From Bursaphelenchus xylophilus (lineage: Eukaryota; Nematoda; Chromadorea; Rhabditida; Aphelenchoididae): DNA of 64,000 bases. Both the position numbers and the translations under genes were made by a program. The notes beneath the pieces are model-generated. The model did no database searches. It was not told where the DNA came from and worked only from the letters and a program-made list of their open reading frames with translations. Position 1 is the stretch's first letter; each line of letters starts with the position of its first letter. Shown in pieces: positions 34,337 to 46,200 of the stretch. Where the stretch lies: assembly GCA_904066235.2 (NCBI GenBank), contig CAJFCV020000002.1, positions 11,532,001 through 11,596,000 of the forward strand, given 5' to 3'.

Positions 34337-37300
34337 ATGGCCTTCCGAACGGGTCCACCGCCTCCGGCAGGTAGGTTTTACGATTGTTTATATTATCCAT
34401 TCATTAGATCATCAACTAAAATTGGCGATCGAGAGAACGGCGTTGTACGTGGCGCAGAACGGTCCGCAAAGTGAGATCGAGGCACGGAGAGTGAATTACG
34501 GAAACCCGGGTTATCAGTTTTTGTACAACGGCGAAGGATCCACGTATTATCAGTTTTGTTTGGCCAAAGAAATTAATAATTGTAAGATCTTCAAGTTTTT
34601 TTGTTGTTTTTTAGGCTGAAAATTGATGTAGATGGTAGTAAAAGGTCTTCTGCGGCTGTGGTTATTTATAGCCGGTTGTTTTCTTGTACTTTTTAATAGT
34701 AATCAGCTGTTTTTGTTAGCGCACTTGTGTTGTTTATGCCTATTACAAGGTTTGGTCCGATTGATTGCTCTGTGATGCCGATGCTGGTTGTTTTTGGTTT
34801 ATTCTGTGTAATCGGCTACTGGCTAGCTATTAGACTCAGTCTCAGTCAATCTCGAGCGCAATTTTTAGAGTTATCATATATTTTTTGTTATCCATACCTT
34901 CTGCATGCTCATTTTTCGTAACTGTCAAAAAAAAAACCCCCTAAGTTTTTCCCATTTTCAGTAGCTCAAATTGCCAAAGCACCTCCAGGAGCTGTTGCTG
35001 GACCCTCGACATCCCAGCCCGTCCCTTTAAATTCAATTCCTCCGCTGCTACCGCCCTCAGAAGGTCCACCCCCTCCAATCGACGCCGAAATTGCTGCTTT
35101 GGAAGGGCAGATCGCCCAATTGAGGGAGCAAATCGTACAGAGCGAACGGAATTTACAAGCACATGATGCTTCTATCCCTGATCAACGAAAAGTAAGTCGG
35201 TTTGTGTTTTATTTTATTCGAATTTTAGTTCAAAACGGAGAAGGCGTTTTGTCAGAAGGAAGAAGAACGAATCAACGGTCTCATGGAGAAGATTGGGATA
35301 GTCAGAGACGACTTTGTCCCCTTAATCGAAACCTTATCTTCTAGCGGATCTAAGGATACTATCTCTGTACGTTTTGATTATAAATTTATGGGGTTTTTAG
35401 CTCTTCAAATATCTGAACCTAAAATAATATAAATTTCCCGTTTTAGAAAGTAAAGCATTGGATTTTCGATCACGCCGAGAATGATCAGAAACGAGAAGTG
35501 GTTCTCACTTACTTTTTACACCGGTTTCGATCAGCTGAGACCAGCGACAACATGAAACTCCACATATTATACTTGATCAACGACTGGGCCTATTATTGGT
35601 GAGTTTTTTGGCGATTATTGCTTATGTTTTTAGTGATCGAAAGAAGTTGACGAATATACGCCAAACACTGAGTCGATATGTCCCGAAATTCTTTGCGTTG
35701 GCCTCGCAGAGCTCGGTTTTGAGTCCAAAGTTGGACAAGCTTGTTGGTGTCTGGGAAGGCGGGCGGTATTTCGATGACAGCTGCTTTAAAGTGAGTTGTA
35801 GTTTGTTGAACATGGTGTTAGATAATTTTTATGTTTGGTTGTTAGGCGTTTGGATCTGTGGGTTTTTAGAAATTTCAATTTTTTTGGGAGGTTCGACCTT
35901 ATTTTAGGTGTCTTTAGGAAAACCTCGAAATTTGATGAAAAATTGGGTTGAATTGGACTGACTATTGTTTACATTTGATGTTTATAAGGCTGTGTAACTA
36001 TTATGAACAAATATTAATTGCATTTTCCTTTCAGCAACTCCGAAATCCGGCTCAAATCTTATCCATGGAGCAGGTCGCTCTGAACGTCGAAAAGCAAAAA
36101 ATTGGCGACGAAATCGAAAAGGAACTCCGCGCTAATCTCGCACAATATCAGAAGCAGCATCAAGAATATGAGAAACATATCCAAGTCCAAATCACCGCCC
36201 TTCGCGCCAAGATCGAGACCATCAAACGTCAGCAACAGCTGAAAGCCATGGATAAGTTGGATTTGAAGCCGAAAGGAGAGTATTATGAACTCCCAGCCGG
36301 AATGATTGTACCGCTATTGCCGCCCGAAGAGTTTGGGTTCAAGGTTTTGAAGCCGGAAGACCTGAGGTTACCACCACCGACCGATATGAATGATATGTTG
36401 TTGGCTCAAGTGGATCGGTTTTATGCGATGGTTAATGCTCCAAGAATGGAAGATTTTAACAGGTAATTGAAGTGTCATGAGCCTTTGAGAAGTTGAGGGG
36501 GAGTTTTAGAGCTTTTGGAGGAAATAAAGTTTTCGTGGTGGGACCCAGAGATGAATATTATGTTGGATTTCAAATTGAAAATTTTTTGGATTGATGGCTA
36601 TTAGAAGGTATAAAAAGTGTTTTTAGCGACGGCTGGGACATCCGCGGTCTCCATGAGTTCGACAATCTCAAAGCCAAATATCGCCAGGAGCTCCTGGACA
36701 AACTCAAGGAAGAAGACAAAACAATTGAAGATTTGATCAAAGAAAATCAACCCGAATATCACACGGAATCGGACTCGGACTCAGCTTCGTCCTCTTCGAG
36801 CTCATCCAGCAGTTATTCGTCGAGGTCTCGGAGCAGATCGAGAAGTCGGTCAAGGAGTAGATCAAGGTCACGAAGTATATCTCCGGAGGCCCGGCCAAGC
36901 TTTTCAGCAAACGCAAGAGCAAGAGAAGGTCCTCCAGTATTTGTGAAGTGAGTTTGAGAGGTGTTTAATGATTTTTCCGCGGAAAAATTTGGGGATTTTT
37001 TGGAAATTTTGATGGATGAAACGTAATGCAGAAAATAAATAGATGCAGGAAAGAGAGTTTGCTGGCAGATTTAGCTAGTTTTTATATCAGAAATTTTGGG
37101 AAAATTCAAGCCCCCCCCCCCCGATCAATTTTCAGGCAGCACCCCAAAATTTTGCGTGACTGCAAATTCGCCAAAACGGGAGGACATGATTCGGAAGCCT
37201 TCGGGGGAAATTTGGTCTGTTTTTTCAATTTCAAGTTCAGAGAAAGAGTCCTGACCGAAAACGAAGAGGATATGGGACTTATCGGGAGGGGAAGGAGTAC

Positions 37301-40300
37301 CAGTAAAGAACTGGTGTAAGTCGGGAACCGCAAGAGCTCTGAAGCTTACAATTGGCCCATTCTTGGACTTTAGGGGTACAGTTACCTCACGAGTTTCAAT
37401 CACCGTTTTGACTCCGCCTACGGGAACTACGGTTCGGGGAATGACAGGACCAAGGGAAAGACCCATTCTGGAGCAAAGAGAGTATTCTACAAAGGTCGCA
37501 TCGGAACCAGTATCGATAAAGGCTCTAACTGGATCAAGGTGATTATCGAGAAGGATCTTAGGAGACATTAAACTCTCGTATTGGTCAAGGATAACGCCTC
37601 TAATCTGTATATCGGGAGTTGGGGAATTCTGAGCGGGTGGTACCGGTATTGGAGGAAAATGAGTCTGCGCCGGATTCCGAGCACTATTAGTACTATTATT
37701 AGGGAAAGAGGATCTCTGGTTGGATCGATTAGGGAAGGATGAGGAGTTTGGGGAGAAACGATTACTCGTGGAATTATTGGTAGTGGACATAGACTGATTC
37801 TGTGAGGGGAATTTCTGATAACACACCGATACATGATGATTCTTTTGACAACACGAACATCTGGGGGATCGGCATGCCGCTTCCGAGTGATTAGACCTAA
37901 GGCAACGAAGACACAACCCTTTCTGCCTAATAACTCGCTGCCGCTGGGAAACTTCGGACACAGTACGACAGTCCTCAGAACGATGGTTTCGGGAACAAAA
38001 TACACACGAATCCCGGGACGGGGCATTCTGTGAAGAGGGGAAGGGACGGGAATCAAAGTTCGAAGACTTGAAGAAATTGCGGGCTTCTCGACGATCGGAT
38101 GCGTCTTCAGCTCGGAACTGTAATTTGTCGCGGGTTCTAACAATTACTCCTAACTCATTAATCACGTTCTCCACTGTTGGGGACAAGGAGGATCGATCAA
38201 AGGTCGCAACGATAGCTTCATGGATTTTGTACGGGAGGGAATCAAAGAGACAAGACAGGAACAAACTTTCTTGGGCCTCAGATGCAGATTTCAAGATACA
38301 TGCACTGAGATCACGGAGTTGGTAGTACCAAGCCGTGAGTTCTTTGTGATCTCGGGGGACGGACAGTCTTTTATCTTTCAAAATTTTCATCAATCTATGA
38401 ATTTGCTCATCTGAATCACCGTAACGATCCTCCAGTGATTTCAAGATGATAGCTAGACTACCTTGTCGGACGGGAACTGACTGGATACTATTCAGTGGCT
38501 CACCACTGAGGTTCGAAACAACGAAAGCGATAAGCGCTGTTTCTGGGTATTCCTTATTATAATTGATGACTTCATTCAAGAGGGCAAAAAACATGGGGAA
38601 TTCTTCCTTTCTACCACTGAATCGAGGAATTTTCGCCTTTGAAAGTTCGAAGGCTAAGGGTTTGGTCGAGGAGGTATTGACTTGAGGAAGTTGAGGAACT
38701 ACAGGTGGAGAGGGTATCGGGGGATTAATGGGGGGAGGACAGATTTGCGTAGGATTCAAGGAAGTGGGACCTCGGGGGATAGGATTTGGAATGGTCAAGG
38801 ACATAGAAGCAATAGTCTCTTCAAGATTGCCAATGATCTCTCGACAACTTTTCATCCAATATTTTATTATAGCCGAAAGCACATTGCGTTCAATTGATGC
38901 GAGAAAGTCGGTTACCAAACTGCCAGCCACGTTTTCCGCATGACAAAAGTTAGTCAAGTTCAAAACTAAATCTCTGGACTTATTCTCTAAGCTACGTAAC
39001 TCAGTCAAGGTCGATCTTAAACGGTCAAGGGTAACGGTAGGGGCGATACTGTAATCATTGAGTTGGTCTAGTGGGCGCTCGAGGTCTTGGAGGATGTGTA
39101 ACAAATCACTCTCATAGAGCATGTGGATTTGATGGCAAAGGACTATAATTTCGTCGAGGGTTTTGTTTTTTCCAACACTTTTAAAGGTTTCGCGATCTTG
39201 AGTATCATTGACTAGCTCATCGCCATATTGGCTCAGATATTCAATATGAGTGTGCCAAGTGTCTTTAGAAAACAGCGGGGAAGCCAAGATTTGGGAAGGG
39301 ACTAATGTGATTGATTCTTGGGTTTTAGGCGAGGAAACCTCATCGGGTTCCTGTGGATCGGTCATTATACTTTATTGTAATACGGGGGGAGATGATTATA
39401 GGATACGGTGAGGGATTAAAAAAAGAGAATTACGAGAAGCTATGATACAAAAGGTTTTTTTTTTATGTTTTTTTTTTTTTACAGGGAATATGTATGACGA
39501 GGGATATATACGAGAGAAGAGGAAGTTAAATTGGACAGTGAATCGAGGGAAGTCTAGGTGGAATACTAGAGGGTATGGGTATGGATTCACTACGAAAAAC
39601 GATTAACTTCGGGGAAAAATGGAAATGGGTAAGGGGAAGGGCAAGATTAAAGTCACGATAACCGCTTGTTCTACGGATAGCCGCAAGCGGGGCCTCTAGT
39701 GGGACTGGGATTCTAAAGACAAAGGGGCGAACACCCTGGCCAAAAGGTGACGCAAAAAAAAAGGGAAAAATCGCTTGTCTTACCGTACTTCGAGGTCCTG
39801 GTTACGTCAGGCAGCACCCCATATAACACCCCAAAATTTTGCGTGACTTATAGATGGCTCATAGCGCCACTCCGTCGAAAAAGTGCGGCTGATACGAATG
39901 TAATACCCTTTCTAATACTACAGAGTACAAGACGAATAGTATTAAGAGCAGGTTGGTTCAAAACCGGACCAAAAAACTCGCAAATTTCCAAGTGGAACCA
40001 AAAACCTGGGACACCCAAAATTTTAAAAAAATCGCCATAACGCCAGAGTACTGAAGCCAATTTTGATAAAACTTCGCATAGCTTATTCTCAAAGGTTGGT
40101 TAACACTTGTGTAAAATTTCATGGCATTTGAGAAAGAACCCCCAGAGATATGATCAAAAAATGGGGTGGAACCAAAAACCTGGAACGCACTGTATTAATA
40201 AAATCTGATATTTTAAGGCTTGGCAAGATGCCAGACTCTAGCTCACAACAAAACTTTTGAATTGGTAAAAACCTGGTCAAAAAGGCATTTGCGTGGTGTT

Positions 40301-40983
40301 CCGAGAAAAGTTCTGAGGAATTTTTCACCCTTACAGACCAAAATTGGGCAGCTAATTTTTACATATTCTGAATCAGAAAAATTTTGCGATTTTTTTGATA
40401 TATGTCTCGACCTGTAACTCGATACTCCATAGAAGTACTTTCCTTGTGAAATTTCCTCAATTTTCCCAAAATTTCTGATATAAAAACTGCATAAATCTGC
40501 CAAGAAACTATCTGTCCTCTAGCATTTTATCCTCTGCATTTCATTTTACTCATAAAATTTCCAAAAAATCAAAATAACCCCAAAAAATCATCAAAATTGG
40601 AAAATTCCTTGTCAAAAATTTGTTCCATTTTGGAAATGATTGATTTTTTGTGGTTTTTGCCACAATTTTTTGCCTTGAATATGCATTGAAAAGATGGAGA
40701 GTTGAGTAGAGCACAATTTACAATCAAAATTTATTTAATTTACAGACCATCCGAACCCACCACATCCTTCAAAACGCCCCTCCCACCAACCAATAAAGGC
40801 GCCCAACTCTTGCAACGAATGGGCTGGGAAGGCGGTGGCTTAGGCGCTGACGGTCGTGGCAGAGCCGAACCGGTCGATATCGGCGGCCCCAGAGACATTC
40901 AAGACCAATTCCGAGGCATTGGATCCAAACCAGACGAATTTGAAGAATACCGAAAACAAATGAGCAAAAGGTTCGCAAAATGA
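34337..40983 (+). CDS. CHERP: CHERP-like splicing factor (SURP, CID, SR, G-patch), 9 exons, 623 aa
   Basis: Exons: 34337-34370, 34408-34581, 34962-35191, 35229-35366, 35447-35598, 35634-35790, 36035-36462, 36627-36947, 40746-40983. All phases agree. Domains in order: a SURP/SWAP module near the N-terminus (AIERTALYVAQNGP, then FLYNGEGSTYYQF); a coiled-coil-like stretch; a CID-type domain (VVLTYFLHRF, LHILYLINDW); a long helical region (LRNPAQILSMEQ onward); a Ser-rich then Arg-Ser-rich tract near residue 500; and a C-terminal G-patch (GAQLLQRMGWEGGGLGADGRG). This order is that of CHERP/SR140-type U2 snRNP-associated factors. The last intron (3798 bp) is inflated by a BEL/Pao gag ORF and an inverted repeat. 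AATAAA follows at about 41036. Confidence 0.92.
37010..37112. repeat. Left arm of imperfect inverted repeat in CHERP intron 8
   Basis: The sequence ending ttttatatcagaaattttgg is matched inversely at 40440-40560 (ccaaaatttctgatataaaa). Further matches include tggcagattta and atgcagaaaat-like ends. The two arms bracket the BEL-type element. A C-run of 13 adjoins this arm. Confidence 0.7.
37125..39365 (-). mobile_element. BEL/Pao-type retrotransposon gag-protease ORF, 746 aa
   Basis: One intact minus-strand ORF. Residues about 235-400 match the retrotransposon gag-like DUF1759 pattern (KIPRFSGRKEEFPMFFALLN, ILKSLEDRYGD). Three CCHC-type knuckles follow (CVFCSRNHRSEDC, CLRCLRSNHSEAAC, CSCCQKNHHVSVC). 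An aspartic protease motif (VRAFIDTGSDATFVEYSLC) lies near residue 610. This order is typical of BEL/Pao elements. No reverse transcriptase, RNase H or integrase follows, so the element is cut off after protease. The ORF lies antisense within the last CHERP intron. It ends at a short sequence repeated at 39829-39849. Confidence 0.88.
37139..37159. repeat. 21-bp direct repeat, left copy
   Basis: CACCCCAAAATTTTGCGTGAC is repeated exactly at 39829-39849. In the right copy the adjoining cagcacccc is separated by 12 extra bases, explainable by slippage between CACCCC repeats. The pair may mark LTR or truncation edges of the BEL-type element. Confidence 0.6.
39366..39860 (-). mobile_element. Probable 5' leader / LTR remnant of the BEL-type element
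   Basis: Non-coding sequence upstream of the gag ATG. It contains the right copy of the 21-bp repeat (39829-39849) and TGTTATATGGGGTGCTGCC on the minus strand, which could be the LTR start. I could not find a matching complete 3' LTR. Confidence 0.45.
40440..40560. repeat. Right arm of imperfect inverted repeat in CHERP intron 8
   Basis: Inverse counterpart of 37010-37112, with small insertions and deletions. Confidence 0.65.
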
Positions 40984-41196
40984 CTGGAATTTGCTGTAAT
41001 TTGGAGATTTTCTTGATCTAAATTTTTCATTGTTGAATAAATTAATTGATTTTTTTTTATTTTAAATGTTTTTTTTTCTTATTTTTTTTGCACGGTGCAC
41101 TCGAACCGGTCGAATATTTTTCATTTTTTCTCCCATTTTCCCTTATTTTCACCCCAAATTTTGGACGAATTCAGACCAAAAACAGAGTGAAGTATC

Positions 41197-43064
41197 ATGT
41201 GGAGAAGCCGGAAGGTCCTGGCAACCGCTGCGACGGCCGCAGTACTGGGTGGAACCACGTACGCTTATGGAGACCAATTGAAGGTCCGAACCGCGTATTT
41301 ATTGTCTCAAGAGCCGACTATCATCGACCAGAGTCAAGTGTTGTTCCCGAGGCAACAGTGGGACTCGAATTGGGATCAGTAAGTTGATTTAGTTTGAGCT
41401 TTTTGAGCAGTCGGATCTGATGGACCTAAAGTAATATCGGGGATGGGGAAATAATGTGAATTTTGGGGAGTTTGTGTTTTATCAGATTGAATGGAAGTTG
41501 TGCTGAGATTTTATACCACTTTTCCGCCTTTTTAGCGCAAATTTCGGTCGAAGCGAGGGCGCAGCTCGCCGAATCCAAAAATCGACATTTTTGACGATAA
41601 AAGGTGAAAAATGAAAGAAATATCAATAATTTACCCGAAAATAATTAATCAAGCCTTTTTTCTTTATCTGCGAACATATAGACTTTGTAAAATTACATTT
41701 TTTACCATAAAATTGTCTAAAACAATATAATTTTCAAACTTTTTTCAGACGAGACCCCATGTCCATGGTAAATAAGGAGAAATACTTGGCTGCGGACCCA
41801 GAAAAACGAAAAGAAATGCTCGAGGAACACAAGCCCAAAGCCACGAGAAATATTTTCTTGATCCGACATGGGCAATATCATTTGGACTCGGAGAAACGAA
41901 ATCTCACCCCACTCGGGCAAGAACAAGCCCAGTTGTTGGGCGAACGCCTGGCCAAGACGAATATAAAATACGATGTGTGCGTGATGTCGACGATGAATCG
42001 GTAAGAAAATTTATTTTTTCTATGGCAAGGATAATATAATTTTTGATGAAAAAAGTTGAGAAATTTTAATTCTATTGTGTGATGATCTTATATTTCGTAT
42101 TTTAGCGCTACTGAGACGGCATTGTTGATGCTGGAAAAGATGGATCCAACGATTCCCAAGGAATCTGACTCTCTACTGGAAGAAGGCGCTCCATACCCAC
42201 CGGAACCTCCGCTTAGTAGCTGGAAACCATCGCAAAAGGTAATGATTACATTATTCGAAAGCATAATTTTTACTGCAGTTCGCGCCCAACGCTTATTTTG
42301 AAGTTTCTGCATCGGCGAGCTGCGACCTAGGATAAGGCTGAGAATTGAACTTTTTGAAGTGATAGGAGGCTTTTCCAGAAATTTTTGACTTATTTTTATA
42401 TATTTTTGGCAGCTTGCGCCCAGGAAATAGCGCTTTTTCTATATGGCGAGCTGCGCCCTAGGATAAAGCGGAGAATTGGCCTGGGATTGTCGCAAAATGT
42501 TTTGGAATGATAGGAGGAGTTCTCCAATAATTTTTGACTTATTTTTTTATATTTTTGGCAGCTCGCGCCCAGGGAACCCCGGTTTCCCTTAATTTTGGCG
42601 AGCTGCGCCCGACTAAACGAATATAATGTTGATTTTTGAGAAGTTTTACACCGAAGGCGCCAGAATCGAAGCCGCATTCCGCAAGTACATCCATCGAGCG
42701 TCGCCCCGCCAGAAACATGACAGCTACGAACTGATCGTTTGTCACGCAAATGTGATCCGATACTTTGTTTGCAGGTAAGGAAATTCGTTTAATTTTGGGT
42801 ATTAAGACGTAAAAAAGGCTTTACGGGCAATGGTTTTGAGTTTCAGATAAATTTTTTGCCATTTTCAAAGTTTTGTTGAATTTTAACCTAGTATAATATA
42901 AAAATTTTTTCAGAGCCCTGCAATTCCCCCGAGAAGGATGGCTGCGACTCTCGCTGGGCAACAGCAGTATTACCTGGATGGTTTTGAGGCCAAACGGCGC
43001 AGTTTCGATCCGTGGTCTCGGAGATTTCGGCCATCTTCCACATGACAAGGTCTCATTCACCTAA
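41197..43064 (+). CDS. PGAM5: PGAM5 mitochondrial Ser/Thr phosphatase, 5 exons, 283 aa
   Basis: Exons: 41197-41378, 41749-42000, 42106-42238, 42641-42774, 42914-43064. All phases agree (283 aa; human 289). The acceptor of exon 4 could be three bases further on. The N-terminus ([19 protein letters not shown]) looks like a mitochondrial membrane anchor. WDSNWDQRDP matches the conserved activating WDxNWD motif. The phosphoglycerate-mutase fold shows the phospho-accepting His in LIRHGQYH, a C-terminal His in CHANVIRY and the Arg in STMNRATET. PGAM5 dephosphorylates protein Ser/Thr/His at mitochondria and binds KEAP1-type partners in other animals. It lies 213 bp after CHERP on the same strand, consistent with a downstream operon position. 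Confidence 0.95.
42270..42620. repeat. Tandem repeat with GGCGAGCTGCGCCC in PGAM5 intron 3
   Basis: About two and a half copies of a unit of about 150 bp. Each contains GGCGAGCTGCG(A/C)CCTAGGATAA, GATAGGAGG, TTTTTGACTTATTTTT and GGCAGCT(T/C)GCGCCCAGG. It concentrates a motif that is otherwise scattered singly through the window. Confidence 0.8.
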
Positions 43065-43283
43065 GGCTTTAATTTTGATCATTTTGTCCGGTAAAACTAA
43101 GTAAATCAATTTTTTGATTAATAAGACTAATTAATCCCCCACAATTCAAGCGCTTTCCCAACTTTTTGTCATCATTTTTATATTACACTAGGTCACTGGG
43201 ATAAAAATCAAGTGAAAATTCAAAAAAAAAGTAAAAAAAACTGGCAAACATTATAAATTAAAAATACGGATTTACATTTCCAC

Positions 43284-46200
43284 TTATTTCTCCTCTTTTT
43301 TCGCTCTTTCCACAATTTCCATTGGCGTATTTTGGCCTAAAATACGGTTGACAAAATGGGTCGCCTTGGTGTTTGGGTCGATTTGCAGTGGAAAAGCTTC
43401 GGCCAAATTGGTCAAACTTTCAATCACTGCCTCCTTTTCCGGCTGGGGTCTATCCAGATGCCGAATCGACGATTTTATATCCACTTTTCCGGGGAGCGGA
43501 GTGTGCGGATCCAATGCTTTTTGCTTCAAAAGCTGGCATTCATGGAGAATCTTTGGGTCCGGGAGATGTTTCAATTTGTAGTCCGAGGGTCCTAGCATCA
43601 TATTATCAACGAACTCGTCCATGGCGTCCTGTTGATACTCTGAAAATTCGAAATTTTACACCTGACCTCAAGTGTAATATAAAAATGTTCAGAAAACCTC
43701 AATTTTCCTCAAAAAATGCAATTTAAAACTGATGGAAATATCAGAGATAGCTCTGTAGTAAAAATAAAACACATATGAAGTCGAAATACACTCAAAATTT
43801 ACCTGAAATAGGCTCCACAGTGTCTTCTAGTAGAGGAAATTCAAAATTTCGGACTTCATCTCCAAAGGGCAAGATGTAATGGATGAAAACCTGGAAAGTA
43901 GTGTCGTAAAAGATACGTAGAAGCACTTTCTGTAGTAACACTTCTGTTGATGCAAATTATTTTCAAGAAAAATCAAAAATTTCCAAAACTCGTGACACCG
44001 GAAAGAATTTTCAATTTTGGGACAAAAAAGTCTCAAAGTTGTCAAATTTTGTGAAACCGCTGCTACTAGCCTGTTCGTAAAGTCGCTGGAGTGATTTTCA
44101 TCGAATTTAGCGACATGCACTGTGCGGAAAAACGTCAGGGTACGAGCGAGAGTCCGAAAAAGCATATTGCACAGTGCAAAATGCGGAGTTGGACGATTCG
44201 GGAAACCGAAAAGTATTATTTTTCTTCAATTCAAGTGTCGAAACTAGGATAATCGAGGGTGCTGATTTCGAAAATGACATTCGTTTTTTTTTTTGATAGT
44301 TACTTTTTTCCTTAAGTAGTACTGTAAAATAGTAATTTTTTGATTTTTTTCACAAATACTCGATTTAGAGGTTCTCGATTTCGAAAATCTTGTTTATTTT
44401 TTTCTGATTTGAAAGCAGCACCGTCGAAAACCCCCAAATCGAGTATTCGGGCAAAAAATTCAAAAAATTGCTACTTTACAGTACTACTTAAGGAAAAAAG
44501 TAACTATCGAAAAAAATGAATGTCATTTTCGACCCTCGGTTATCCTAATTTCACACTTGCATCGACGAAAAATAATACTTTTCGGTTTCCCCAATCGTCC
44601 AACTCCGCATTTTGCACTGTGCAATAGGCTTTTCGGGCTGCCCCCCTCGCACCCTGACGTTTTTCCGCGCATTGCGTGTCGCTTAAGTCGCTGAAAATCA
44701 CTCCAGCGACTTTATGAACGGGCTAGTAGCAGTCGTTTCACAAAATTTGACAACTTTTCTACTCTTCGGTTTCCCAACCGTCTTTTTCCCCACTCATCCC
44801 AGTTCCCAGAATGAAATTTTGTTTTCGCACAGTGCATGTCGCGAAAATCACTTCAGCGACTTTGCGAACGGACCACTAGGATCTCGAATATTCCCTGAGA
44901 CTGCCTAAAAATCAAAAACAAATTGAAAACTCTTACCGGAACTCCACTTTTGCTCATTTTTGGGATCAGCACCGCGACCTTTGGATGAGCCGCAGCACTG
45001 TAGGCATATCGACAAATTGCGACTCTATCCTTGGCAATAAGATCCTTGACCAGCTCCATTAGCACTTTTTGGCTGGCTTCGGCCTCGGGATACGGTAGGA
45101 AGTACCTGGCTTCCGACATTATATATTGTGGTAGTATCTGAAGTAAAAAAATCAATTTTATGACAAAAAATCACACTTACATTCTCCTTGGGGGCAAATT
45201 GGATCAACTTGAGCTGTTTGGTTTCATGTTTTGGGACAAAATCTTCCATGTCCAGCTCGGTTACGGGCACATAATCCTTTCCGTAGGCGTATCCTTTGAT
45301 CAAATTCGCCTTATCGACGATTCGTCCAGCTGGCGCCGACTTTATTTTGCCTGTTCTGACCTCCTCATCGGTCAATTTGTCCAGTTCCGCGGCTGTTACT
45401 TTCACTTCCGGCTGTGTGGTGAAGTGAAAACGCTTGGTCAACTAAAATAATATAAATTTTTTTGATCCTCCTGATTTTCTGTATCTAAAAATCAACAAAA
45501 AAATCTCAAAATGACTTACCTGTCTGCCAGCCTTGTTGACGAGCATATATTTCCATTGAGGCTTGAGATTTGTGTTCTTTACGTACATCTGCACCTTCAA
45601 CTTGACATCAGGCCCTACTTCAAGTTCAAACGGCTGACCTCTTGGCTGAGTCTCTTTCGGATTGAAGCCAGAGAAACGCTTGTAACATTCGGAGAAGCTG
45701 ATCCACTGAAGTGAACATTGGCTAGCCAAAATTTGCATAAATTTGAATTCATGCGAGTTTTTGTTTTCTAAGGTAATATCAGGCGATCTGAAAGGGAAAA
45801 TAAGGTAATTCAAGTCTCAATTAGGTGATAATCGATTGATAAATGAATAACTCACCCAACAATGAGATCGGCATCAGCTTTTGCCAGCATACTTGCCAAT
45901 TTCAGGGCAGTCTTACTTGTCAGCTCGGATTCATCAGCACATTTGAGATTACTAAGCAAGAAAATGGTCCTGCCAGCCACATTAGTCTTCGGGTAGTCTT
46001 TGGAGTACTGTTTGAAAAGTTCCAAGGCTTTCTCAATACCTCTTATAACTAAAAATTTAAAAGTTTGGTCTTGATCTCATGTACAATATAAATTTGATGT
46101 TTGCATGATATTACGGGTGTTTTTTGAAATGAAAACCAATGAAAAAAAGAGCATAGTTCTCAATAGTGCTGTTAACAGCAATTTCTCACAAAAAAGCCAA

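Noticed and set aside
37568..38143. 191-codon minus-strand ORF
   Set aside because: Out-of-frame shadow of the intact 746-codon gag-protease ORF.
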